Shown here piece after piece: positions 1 to 10,819 of a stretch of DNA of 64,000 nucleotides. Position numbers and translations under genes: made by a program. Source of the stretch: Spinellus fusiger (taxonomy: Eukaryota > Mucoromycota > Mucoromycetes > Mucorales > Phycomycetaceae); the NCBI GenBank assembly GCA_025094145.1, contig JALLLS010000052.1, forward strand, positions 1-64,000, given 5' to 3'. Positions within the stretch are counted from its first letter, which is position 1, and each line of letters begins with the position of its first letter. The notes below the pieces were generated by a model that worked only from the letters and a program-made list of their open reading frames with translations, was not told the DNA's origin and made no database searches.

Positions 1-938
1 CATTTTGTCTCCGTGCCACTCGGAGATTGTCACCAAGGAATTCGATATTTGAATATTACATGACAACGGACATATGTCACAACTCGGACTTAGTCTCTAA
101 TAAAACGCCACCTTTAAGGTTAAAACATCGATATAGTCTTATTTGGAAATTATTTTCTTTGGATTGCACATAGAATACATACACTTACGCATACATACAC
201 TTACACTTACACTTGCACAAGAAACACATGTACACACATATAAAGACACACAAAGACACAGAATTATAAACATAAGTCACTATAAAGGCAAGTATTTATT
301 GTTTTCTGTTTCTTTTTTCTTTTCAACAGTATGCCTTAAAAACAGTAGGGTCATTGAAATATAATAAAATATCTCATTACAATTATATTTCATCAATAAT
401 GTGTTTCTAGGTCTCATTCAATTTCAAAGGATTCATCTCTTCACTCAGCATTTTATTTTATCTGGAATTATCATTTGGTCCCGTCAATGTCTGTGCTGTA
501 ATAATAATAATTTTTTTATCTTAATATCAGTCCATTCCAAGCCATCATCGCTGATACTATAGAAGGACCGACCCAAAAAGAGAAAAAAATGAAAAAAATA
601 ACTAAACATTCAAAAGCCGACACAAACAGTGCCAAGTGAAAAGCAAGACAAAGACCACAAGTGATCTAAACGTGGCTTGCTGTATGATCTTGTAACAGTA
701 ACCTCTCAATGATTTCTATAGAAGAAATTTCTTTGTATGGTCAAACAAGAAAAATAAACTCAATGGGAAGGAACAGAGGACAAGGTAATAATAGCAGTAA
801 TTAAAAAAAAGGGGGGAGGAGGAGATAGAGAAGAGAAGAGGAGAGAGAGAGCCATCCAAAAAAAAAACAGCGAAGAATCTAGACTAGACTCTATCATGAA
901 TTATAACCAACAGAACGCTCCTAAACAATCAAAAAAAC

Positions 939-969
<31 letters not shown>

Positions 970-1717
970 CTGGTTTACTCATGCTCAATCGATTGAATAG
1001 GTTGGTATGGTTTAACGTGTTGGTTGATACTTGGGCTGTATCTGGTGGCACTACGGATAGACTAACAATTGCATTCTACATGTAGCCTAATAAAGCACAG
1101 ATCCTTGCATAGTATTGAGGCATTTATACTGTGTAAATAAGAAGATAAGGATAATAAAATAGATCAAATCAACCCACACTGTAGTTTTTATATTAAGAAA
1201 CTTAAGACATTTAGAGCGAATCCTTCCTATTACATGCTATATTAAAAAGAAATACATTGTTCTAACTCATGTAATATCCTTTATAAACTAACAAAGAATA
1301 AACGATGAATCTGTTCTCTTCATATGTTGCAATAGAACTGCTTGGGCAATTTCCTATTACATCTGTCTAACCTTTATTGTATTCCAGTCTTGAGTAAACA
1401 TAAAAAAGCAATAAGTTTGAGTCTTTAGCCATTTTAGAATAACTATTTGTCCAACCCATTGGGTTTAGATAGATCCTTTTCGTAATATTTGCCAAGTTCT
1501 CATGTGAGTTATAAAAGCCTTTTGTATCCGTTCTTTTTCATCACCAAAAGCACTCCATGGATTGTTCAATGACCCTTCTTTATTGAATAATACATGCTAT
1601 AGAAATAGTATTAGGATGTCATCTCTTTCTAAAGGGTTCTCATCACCTGTAGAAGCAAAGAGCAGAATAGAGTAGAGTACTTGTATAAATATTTTAGATA
1701 GCTTACACTATATACGA
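1..1717. other. Gene-free AT-rich region
   Basis: I see no convincing coding segment on either strand. The stretch holds low-complexity A-rich and GA-rich DNA (around 800-870) and an AAAT microsatellite near 940-966. The part nearest 1717 should contain the 3' untranslated region of the kinesin gene, which reads leftwards. Confidence 0.6.
939..966. repeat. (AAAT)n microsatellite
   Basis: Six to seven consecutive AAAT units are visible. It lies in non-coding DNA downstream of the kinesin gene. Confidence 0.85.
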
Positions 1718-4700
1718 TTACAGCACTTGTCCCACACTTGTTTGGGATCCAGGCTTAGCTTCTCGCTGTATCTTCATGGCATTCATTCGCTGCATGAGTT
1801 CCTCAATCTCTCCATCAGAAACAACTCTGTCAGGTTGTGCCTCTTTTGACTGACACTGTAAAAGTAGTAATGATTCTTCTACAGACTGTGTCTTTATATC
1901 GAGTTTACGGTTGATAGCTTGATGTATACGGATATCTTGTTCTGCTACAGATATCCTTGATTTGAACAACTGTAGGTTCTTTTCATACTTGTTCATAATC
2001 TCTGTACTTGCATGATGGAAAGCAGGTGAGGCCAGAGGAGTTGAGGCAGGTGTGGGTGTCATTGGAGAAGTAGGAGAGGTAGTGCCATTGGACAGATAGC
2101 TGTCTGACATGGATACCATGGATTGGCGTCGACTCGAAGAGGCTGACAGGCTGCCTGTTGGTGTTGTTTGTCCAAAGTCACTAGTGTGTTCTGTAGATCG
2201 ATTTGATTCTGAAAAGCTAGTCATATGAAGCTGTCTTGATGGCTGCTGTCCATTGGCTTTGCGACGCAGTAATCCTAATTCCTTTTCCAGTCGGCGGTTC
2301 TTTGTCGTTAGATCCCTAACATCATTGCGGAAGGCCTGTGCTTCAACGCGCATACATTCTTGCTGCTCAGCCATTTGCTGACTAAGATTGATAATGACAT
2401 GTTTAAATTCACCCTCTTTTGTATATTCTGAGTCTAGAGTAAGTAGGGACTTGGCACGCTCCAACACCACAGATAGCTGTTTTGATTGGGCATCGTAACT
2501 CCCCAACAATCCTTTGCAATTGACATGCAAAGAAACCATAGAGTTATCTTTGGACTCTTCACCACTCTCTTGTTTTTCAGTCTGTCGCTGAAGATGAACA
2601 ATTTTCTGCTGTGCCTTTTTAAGCTGTTCTCGTGCCTGGGTCAGTTGGGCATCTTTGTACGCTTCTTCTTGGCGTCTCATCTCTTCCTCTTCTTTATCGA
2701 TGCTCTGCAGGCCTCTTTCCAATTCTGCAGCCTCCTGCTGATCCTCTGACATTTGTTCGAAAATACGAATACGTTCAGATGATGTAGCTAGTTCAAACTC
2801 AAGGCGTTTGACAGAAGCAGTTAGAATACTGATCTGGGCCTGGTGAGTAGTCTTGAGATCAGTAATTTCTTGATTTGCCTTTTCTTCTTGAGAGATGTTT
2901 GCATCCTGTAAGGGTAATGTAGACACTCTCCCAAGAGTATCAGATGCTCCCTCCACATCACGAACAGCTGACTGTTCTTGCTGTGTCTGGACAAGCTGAC
3001 TCTGTAGAGCACGTACATTCTGCTCCAAACGATCCACTTGTTGATGGAGTACTTTTCGTTCTTTCAGATAGGCCACTGCTTTTACTTGGCTCATGTCCCC
3101 ATCATTTCTAGGATTGGCACGAAGATACTCGATCTGTTCGAGTGACTCTTGGTACCTTGCCAATACTTCATCCAGCTCTTTTGTTGTTTCCTGGTAATCT
3201 TCTTGCAAGATACGAAATGATTCTGTGAGTTCTTGGAAAGCAGCTTGGTTCTCTTCTGCTTTATTTTCCTCGGTGGGTTCTACAGGTGTAGGCTTTTGCT
3301 CGGCAAGTCTTGCCTCAAGTTCTTCAATCTTTACAGCCAATGTTGCTCTCTCTGCATCTGCAGCTGCTCCTCTCTGCTCAAGACTAGCAATGTAATTCTC
3401 AGTAGATTCATCGACTTCTCTTAGCTTCATCACTCGACTTCTCAATTCATTCAAGTGTTCCTGATCTCTAACCGCATCTCTTGTGGAATGACGTAGTTTC
3501 TCTTCTAGCTCTTCAATATAAGCTTCGTTGCTATGTTCTCTCTCAAGAACTTTAGAGAGTCTCAGTCTTAAATCCATAATGGTCTGCTCTTGACTCTCAA
3601 TCACAATCTCACACTGCTCTTGCTTTGCTAGCTGTTCGTGAAATCCATAATCTGAATGGTTAATAGCAGCCTGAGCCATAGCAAGTTGTGACTCCAAAGC
3701 AGAAATACTTTTTTCGTACTCTTCAATGACAGGTTCAACCAAGTGCTGAAAATCAAGGTCCTGCGATGTTTTGAGTTCATATTCGTTTTTCCACATAGAT
3801 TCAGAAGTTCTTAATCGTTTCAACTCTTCTTCTACTACTCGGTTGCGCTCTAGTGTTACTGATACCTGTCCTTCATATTCTTCTACCTGTCTCTGAAGGT
3901 CTGCCATTAGAGCACGCTGCTCATCATAGTTCTGGTCAAGATCCGCATTATGAATAGGAGAAGCAAGCCCATCATCTTTTCGAGAAGCACTCTTGAGTTT
4001 TCCTACAATCGTTCGCAGTAGCTCAATGTTGTCTGTCGTCATCCACTCCTCAGCCTCGTTCTTTTCGACTTTGTTTTTAATATTACGTGCTCTGTTAGCA
4101 TACTGGAGGGTATTGATGGTCTCTGCCAGATTGGTTTCTGAAGGACTAGCACAGGCAATCATTAGTGTAGTGGCACTACCACCCAAAGAATCCTGCAACA
4201 GTCGAGTCAATTTGGAATCACGGTAAGGGATATGAGTACTTCGCTTGGAAGGATCTCCCAAAGCACTGATGACATTTCCCAAGGCCAATAAACCACCATT
4301 GATACTGATTCCCTCCTTACGTCGGTCACCTTCTGCTGCAGTTCGTTTGAGCTAATAACATAAGTTGACAATTTCCAACACTGTATTATGACTTACTCTC
4401 TCACTGCCTGCCAAATCCACAAAGTTGAGTTTGGAGGTGGTGACAATCCATTCTCCTTCGTCTGTTCTTGCATTCATAGCACTCATTGGGCGTTTGGATA
4501 GTTTGGAAGCCCCTGGACTGGCAGATCTTCCTATGGACGACGCCACCCATCGCTCCTGTTTCAGGGTCACAGCAAAAATGGCATGGGATCGAGAAGATTG
4601 TTCGTTCATGTCAGTGGCCCCTGTGGACCGATTCAATGTTCCCTGTTGCAAGTGGCTTTTTTTTTTAATAAAAAAAAGAAGAATAAAATAGAATAAAATA

Positions 4701-5584
4701 AAAATTGGGAAAAGAAAAGAATTACATCTACCACACTTACTAAAGCACATCCTCTGTATTTGTTACACTGACTTCTTTTACGCCTGTCCAATAAATATGT
4801 CCTTTAGTATCTTCTCTGATAGTGACTAGGGGGCGTTCAGAAGGTGGAGCTGAGTTCAATAGATCAATTAAATCTTCATTGTATATCTCCACAAAAGACA
4901 CTTTCACAGTGTAGCGATAACGTAGCTGGCCAACAGTAGTAGCAGCAGGACTGGACAGACGGGAGACGGGACGCAGTCTCTGTGACTTGTGGGAGAAGTC
5001 GTTGGAGGAAACAGAGGAAGGTGAGGTGGGTCGAGTGTCGTTTTGTTGGAGAAGGTCGAACAAGAGAGACATGGCACGAGGTACAAGGCCTTCTTGTTCA
5101 GGGTCAAATCGACTGCCATGTTGTGCAGTGCCCATGGTGTAAGTTTTACCCGAGGATGTTTGGCCCTATTCAATTAGCAACACAGAACACTGGGAACATG
5201 AGCTTACATAGGCTAGGATGGTGACATTATAGCCTACACTTTGGTCATTAGGAGTGTAACTACCACTACAGCACTCACCTTCGACGAATTTGTTGATAAG
5301 CCTTTGACCAAGAGCAGAGAAGATGTCGCTTTGTCGAGTGTCAGGACCAAAGACATGGTCAAATGTAAACAATTTGTTGAGAGGAACGACATGCACAGAT
5401 TTCTCCAAAGTGCGTAGACAGTCTCCATTAGCCTGGTTTGCAAATCGTGCCTGGACACGGTCTCTTTCAGTGAGAGTACGAATACGTAGTGCTAATAGAA
5501 CAGTAAGCCCAGGCTGGTCAAAGAGGAGAAACAAGACTTGCCTACTTCAACAGCTGCAATCTGACCCTGTCCATCTTTTGTCAT
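1718..5584 (-). CDS. Kinesin-4 family motor protein (KIF4/KIF21-like)
   Basis: Microtubule plus-end motor of about 1,200 aa. Proposed exons, in transcription order: about 5279-5584 (start unsettled), 5208-5233, 4741-5165, 4397-4655 and 1718-4351. The introns are 42-85 bp GT-AG. The motor shows the start [10 protein letters not shown], the P-loop [10 protein letters not shown], the switch-1 motif MNEQSSRSH, the switch-2 motif DLAGSE followed by [19 protein letters not shown], and [14 protein letters not shown]. That GDRRKEG / NVISALGD wording is typical of kinesin-4. After the motor comes about 600 residues of Glu/Gln-rich coiled coil, then a Ser/Thr/Pro-rich tail. The reading frame upstream of VLLALRIR has no ATG. 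An ATG at 5584 joins only through a 32-nt intron (GTAGGC...CCAG), so the first residues are uncertain. The family assignment is secure; chromosome-arm versus cytoplasmic use is not visible. Confidence 0.9.
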
Positions 5585-5767
5585 GACAGGATGAGCGTGT
5601 TATTAAAAAAGAGAAAGAGAGATGGGACTGAATTTAAATGAGGACCGACCACTGATATTCCTTTTTTAGATATTGACTACTCTTTTATTATATTTATTGA
5701 TTCGTCAACAACAACCCACTTTGTAAAGCACAGTCAGACGCAGTCCAACAAACGCAGTCCAACAAAT

Positions 5768-6963
5768 TTAGGCAGAGTGGAGAGTCTCGAGGAACTTGGT
5801 AGCAGTGGTCTTTGCACGCTGGGTCTTCTTGGCAGGCTGGGCCTTGCTGACCTTACCACTCTTGGCCTTCAATCCAGCAACAATCTCAGCACGACGCAAT
5901 ACCTGAGCGTAAGGGTTCAGGCGGTTCATCACACCCTGGTTACGGAGAGGGTTCTTCTTTTGGGTGAAGGGACGCTTCTCGTGCTTGTTACCAGCAGGGC
6001 GAACAACGGACTGGATTTCATCAGAGTTGATCAGACGAGTCACATCGGGGTTGGTCATGATGTGAGCAGGCAAAACGTAGTCCTTCTTCAAGGTAGCAGG
6101 TGTCTCGTAGGTACCGTACAGAGAGTCCAACAGGGCAAAGGCACTCTTGGTCCAGATGACGAAACGACCCAAGTGGCCACCAGGAGCCAACTGCAACAAG
6201 TTAAGACGACGGACATCAACAACTTCAACACCGGGCAAGTTACGGAAAGCCTTGACAATGCCGTTGTCCTCGTTGAAGATAACAAGAGGACCACGACGCT
6301 GGCGGTGGCGGCGGTTACGGAGCTTACCGACACCAGCACGCAATTTGCGGGAGTTGGAGACCTTGACGACATCAGCGTAGGCGTTGATGGCCTTCAAGAG
6401 AGCAACGGCATCCTTGGTCTTGGAGATGGTCTCAACACTGTCAGCCAACACAAGGGGAACTTCCTCAATCTTCTCTACACGGTGACCGCGGGCCATGACC
6501 AAAGAAGGAAGAGCAGAAGCAGCCAAAGCAGAGGCAGTGGCGAAACGCTTCTGGTTCAAGTTGGTCTTGATGTGCCATTTGCGCCATGTCTTGGTAGGGG
6601 CAAACATACGACCACCACGGCACATGTTACCAAAAGCAGCCTGACCAGCACGGTGAGTACCAGAACCGTTGACACGGGGAATACGGGCAACAGCACGACC
6701 AGTACCCCATGATTCAGCAGAGGTTTGGTGACCAGCCTTCACAGACACAGCATAAGGCTGACGCTTGTTCTTGGCCATGTTGGTGTGGACAAAGTTCACA
6801 ATGTCAGGACGAATGGGGGCAGTGAGAACAGCAGGGAGGGGGACGGTGGCGGAGGCATCCTTGCCGGTGCTGGTGTATACGTTAATGACGGGTCTGGCAG
6901 CCGCGGACTATGCGCTTTAGGTTAATGATCAATGGATGGATAGATAGATGCGCTTTTTACCAT
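5768..6963 (-). CDS. RPL4: 60S ribosomal protein L4 (uL4)
   Basis: Large-subunit ribosomal protein whose long loop lines the exit tunnel. Exon 2 (5768-6907) encodes nearly everything, including [50 protein letters not shown] and KAINAYADV, diagnostic of eukaryotic L4. The start was resolved from a one-codon first exon: ATG at 6961-6963 is followed directly by a 53-bp intron (6908-6960, GTAAAAAG...CATAG), and exon 2 then reads [12 protein letters not shown]. The product is about 380 aa. The C-terminal tail is Lys/Ala/Thr-rich, as usual. The gene is divergent from the AMSH gene, with 162 bp between the two start codons. Codon use is strongly biased and GC-richer than the neighbours, as expected for a highly expressed gene. 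The long open frame on the opposite strand (5777-6712) is only a by-product of this bias. Confidence 0.97.
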
Positions 6964-7125
6964 CTTTGCTGATGGATGAAAATAAAGAGAAGGAATATGG
7001 ATGGAACAAGAAGAGGTCTTCTATACGGCAATTCAATGTCCGATACACTGTGGGATGACTGTGACTTGTTTGGGAATGCCAGCGACTTGATCACTTTCTT
7101 TCTTTCTTCTTTATGCAGAGTGAGG
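6964..7125. promoter_or_regulatory. Shared RPL4 / AMSH bidirectional promoter region
   Basis: The 162 bp between the divergent RPL4 start codon (6963) and the AMSH start codon (7126) must contain both 5' leaders and core promoters, unless the AMSH leader has an intron. A pyrimidine run ending in a CAG (about 7095-7117) looks like a possible leader-intron acceptor. No specific factor site was identified. Confidence 0.4.
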
Positions 7126-8960
7126 ATGAGTCATCCACGATCCCTCTCAGAGCTCACAGAAGCAGCCGCTGTTACTATCGACCCAAGTCTTCCTCTTCAT
7201 TTATTCTATCGCTCAGCTGACTTGACTATAAAGCAAGCAAGAGTGTATGAAGCAGAAAGAGACCTCGGCCGTGCTTATGTGCTCTATCTAAAGTACACAA
7301 AGTAAGTCATGTGTCTTTTGGCTTGTACTAATAACAATAATAAAAATAATAAAAATAATAAAAATAAAAATAAAAATAAAAATTACATATTTCAGTTTAT
7401 GTATTGGTGAGCTACCCAAGCACCCTGACTATAAAAGGCCAAGGTACAAGACAGTTAAACGGACAGTGAAGGAAGTAAGGTTTGATATACAAAAAATAAA
7501 ATGAAAAGGAATATGGGGTTATTTATGATGATTAGAACTGTAATGCAGCTTTGAACTCTCTGGAATCTATAAAGCCAGTGCTTATTGGTGCCTATAAAGA
7601 ATACCAAGAGCAAAGACTCTTGGAAGAGCAGACACATCCATTGTCCCATTATGACCAGACAAGGGTAGAAGTAAAAGATAAAAAGAAAGAGCCTAAAGAG
7701 GTCAAGGAGTGGAATATGCAAGATGCTCTTAAAGGTGTAAAGGGAGTGGGGTATGAAGACAGTGGAAAAGAGGAAAAGAGTATAGAAGGTGAGTATTATC
7801 CTGAGTATCCATCCCTAGGAACACATCACCATCATCTGAACAGCAGGTAGAAGCATAAGAGAAATAAAGAAGAGTGCAATAGTTGGTATTCATGTATAGC
7901 TATTTAGATATGATTACATAGCACAGCAGCATAAGGACAGTTTGGAATCTACTCAATCTTCAGAAATACCACCCTCTCTTCCACCAAAACCACTCTTCCA
8001 CTCAATTGCACAAACACCTCCTGCCTTGCCACCAAAACTGCCTATTATCAATGGAAAAAAGATAGAGTCACCTCCACCTACTCTTCCACCCAAACCACAG
8101 CTCTCACAAGAAGCACACTCTTTCTCCAAAGGTAAACAAAAACAAAAACAAAGGATTACCAAAGATATATAAAAATGTATATTTCTCTACAGCTAAAACA
8201 GAGCGTGGAGAACCCCTAAGGACAATAAATGTTCCATCCACACTTCAAGAACAGTTCCTTTTAATTGCACAGGCAAACACAAACAAAAACATCGAGACAT
8301 GTGGTATTCTTGCTGGTCATCTTGTAAGCAATATAAGACAAGTGTATTATAATAATTATTAATTTATATTCCATTAGAAAAACAATATATTGACAGTCAA
8401 TACATTGATAATACCCAAGCAAACAGGAACCTCGGATACCTGTACAACTGAAAACGAAGAAGAACTGTTTGAATTCCAAAACCAACACGACTTGCTTACT
8501 TTTGGCTGGATTCATGTATATATAGTCAATATTGCATAAGCTAACCCTATTGTATTAGACCCATCCAACCCAATCGTGTTTTCTAAGCTCTATTGATTTA
8601 CATACACATTGTTCATATCAACTCATGCTTCCAGAGGCAATTGCAATTGTATGTGCGCCAAGACAAACACCAAAGTAAGTTAAAGCCATTATGGGATTTT
8701 ATTGACTAGTTACTATTGCTATTATCGTATTTTAGCTATGGAATATTTAGGCTGACAGATCCACCAGGATTGAATGTTATTAGTACATGTAGAGTAGAGC
8801 AATCATTTCATACGCACGCAGATTTACCTATTTATACGGTGTGTATTTGTTAGAGATGATGAGTTGATCCAATGTACTGACATAGATTCTACAGGATGCA
8901 ACTGATACGGGTCATGTGGTAATGGTGAAATCTGATGTAGATGTTGTTGATCTACGTTAA
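7126..8960 (+). CDS. AMSH/STAMBP-type JAMM deubiquitinase
   Basis: Zinc metalloprotease that trims Lys63-linked ubiquitin on endosomal ESCRT cargo (fungal relative: Sst2 of fission yeast). Nine exons join in frame: 7126-7301, 7396-7474, 7536-7788, 7922-8131, 8193-8323, 8378-8515, 8559-8674, 8736-8838 and 8895-8960. They give 423 aa, close to the 424 aa of human AMSH. Residues 1-115 resemble the USP8-dimerisation/MIT-like helical domain ([21 protein letters not shown]...). The middle carries three SH3-type motifs ([23 protein letters not shown]). The JAMM core is complete: [52 protein letters not shown], then [10 protein letters not shown] and a terminal VVDLR. The HxHP and SSID residues that bind zinc are present, so the enzyme should be active. 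Confidence 0.93.
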
Positions 8961-9461
8961 TGTTCTGTCTTGATATTTCATGAATAAGACTATCAATGAA
9001 ACCATGTACTCATTTATTTTATCTTTCAAAAAAAAAGATAGAAAAACAGGCCATATATCTTACTATCAAGGGGGAAAAAAGGATGCATCTTGCCAAAGTT
9101 GTGCATAGAAATTGACATTTATTTTGTAGAGAAATACCTAATTTATAAGACATAATGTATTTAAAGTACAGTTTAAAGTATTTTTATTTTTTTGGGTGTG
9201 GTTTGCTATTCGCGCATTGGGCATATCAGCCACCCTATGAGACCTTTTGTAAAATAAATGAGAATAGACATAGAAACACTTCAAATACATAAGTGAAAAA
9301 AATAATGCAAAGAAAAAGGAGACGGTAAGAAAAGAGAATATAAAACCTCAATGAAGGAAAAATAAGGGAAAAAATGAAAAAAAAAAGATTGTAAATGAGA
9401 ATTATGAATAGACATCCAAAAGGCCATAAAGTCAGCAAGGAAACCAGGTGTATTTAAAGTA
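8961..9461. other. Intergenic, AT-rich
   Basis: No gene seen. It holds the AMSH 3' region and A/T tracts, ending at the left tip of a Tc1-like element. A 15-bp phrase (TATTTAAAGTACAGT) occurs near 9157 and again at 9451, just where the transposon tip begins. Confidence 0.6.
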
Positions 9462-10819
9462 CAGTGGCTTTCAATAAAACAAGGAAGATTTCAAATTCAA
9501 ACTATAATTTTACCCTTGAATTTTTTTTATATTAAACATTCTTCATTTATCGCTTTTCCACTCTAATGTCTACCTCATCTAACACCACCAAACAAACCAA
9601 AAAGACCTATTGGAAACAGGAAAAAAAATAGTGACGACTATAATCATTGTTTTATCGCTCACGAGGCCACTGTTAATGGGACCAGTCAGGCTGCCATTTC
9701 CGCTAGGTTTGGAGTTAGTAAGCAGTCTGTTTCCCATATCGTAAAGAGATACAAGGAAACTGGATGCTTCAAGGCCAAGGAGAGCACTGGGCGCAAGTCC
9801 ATTCTTAATGAGAGGGACGAGAGAAAGGTTGGATACACATTAGAAAGAGATTCATTCCAGGCAATGGATCAGCTTCGCAAGCAGATGACCACCAAAGTGT
9901 CCATGAACACTTTTAGAAAATTGATGAAGAAACCTGGCCTGTTTTCTTGCAGGGTGGTCAAGAAACCTTCTCTCACTATTAAACACAAGAAGCTGAGGCT
10001 TGCTTGGGCCAAGGCCCATCTTCACTGGACTGAGGAAGACTGGAAGACAGTCATCTGGTCCGATGAGTCAAAGTACCAACTCATGAGGACCAACAACCGC
10101 AACAGAGTGGTGAAAAAAAAGGTGTAGGAGCTTCTCCCAAAAAATATCAAGCCAACAATGAAGTTTGGTGGTATTAGTGTGATAGTGTGGGGGTCTTTCT
10201 CTGGTGAAGGTGTTGGAAGGTTGGCACCTGTGACGGACAGTATTGACAGTAGAAGATATATTGAGATCTTAAAGGAGAATTACTAGCCTGAGCTGGCTCG
10301 ACTCAAGGTACTGAATCCATTGGCATGTTATGTTCTTCAAGAGGACAATGCCAGCTGCCACAAGAGTAGAGAGTCTAGGTTGTGGAAGGCAAATGAGAGC
10401 ATTGTCACTATGGAGAGATGGCCCTCACAAAACCCCGAACTCAACCCCATAGGGCATTTGTGGGAGGAGCTTGACAGGGCAATAAGAAAGAGGATGAACC
10501 CAAGAACTTTTCATCAAGATTTGGAGGTGCTCTTGTTAGAAGAATGGGAGAGTATTCCCAGGGACACCACAGACACCCTCATTGCCAGCATGGGGCGGAG
10601 ATGCAAGGCTGTCATTGAGGCCAAGGGTGGAAATACCAAATATTGAAGTTTCCCACCTAATAAATATGTATATAATATCCTGTTGACCTTCTTTATACTC
10701 TATCTTATTTTGAAGTCTCTATTGTGTGTTTAATGTGTGTTTTTATTACAATGAATAAGTATTTCCTATTACAGAAGCATAATGGAAAATGAAAAATCTT
10801 ATTATTTTGAAAGCCACTG
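9462..10819 (+). mobile_element. Degenerate Tc1-like DNA transposon (element 1)
   Basis: The tips read CAGTGGCTTTCAA at 9462 and TTGAAAGCCACTG at 10819, an inverted pair. A TA is present at the left edge, but the right flank is AG, so the target duplication has decayed. The element is about 1.36 kb with one transposase relic. It belongs to a different Tc1 subfamily from the copies at 16.6, 19.5 and 34.5 kb, because its tips differ. Confidence 0.85.
9563..10646 (+). pseudogene. Tc1-like transposase, inactivated
   Basis: A helix-turn-helix region (TSQAAISARFGVSKQSVSHI) is followed by a DDE nuclease core (VIWSDESKYQL, YVLQEDNASCH, WPSQNPELNPI). It is broken several times: a frameshift/stop soon after the presumed ATG near 9566, another shift at an A run near 10115, and an in-frame TAG near 10284. 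The third catalytic residue is also lost: the usual PIE(N/H)LW reads PIGHLW. The protein cannot be functional. Confidence 0.88.

Noticed and set aside
143..364. 73-codon frame near the left edge
   Set aside because: Low-complexity CA/AC-rich DNA with no protein features and no splice partner.
5777..6712. 311-codon open frame on the plus strand
   Set aside because: It is the mirror of RPL4; the strong codon bias of ribosomal genes leaves the opposite strand open. No domain or start context.
7126..8960. AMSH start at ATG 6976, giving a longer N-terminus
   Set aside because: The extra 50 codons overlap the short divergent promoter and do not look coding; ATG 7126 fits the length and start of the helical N-terminal domain.
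9157..9465. Repeated TATTTAAAGTACAGT as a transposon end or target duplication
   Set aside because: The first copy is not followed by Tc1 tip sequence and Tc1 elements duplicate only TA; a 15-bp AT-rich match can arise by chance.
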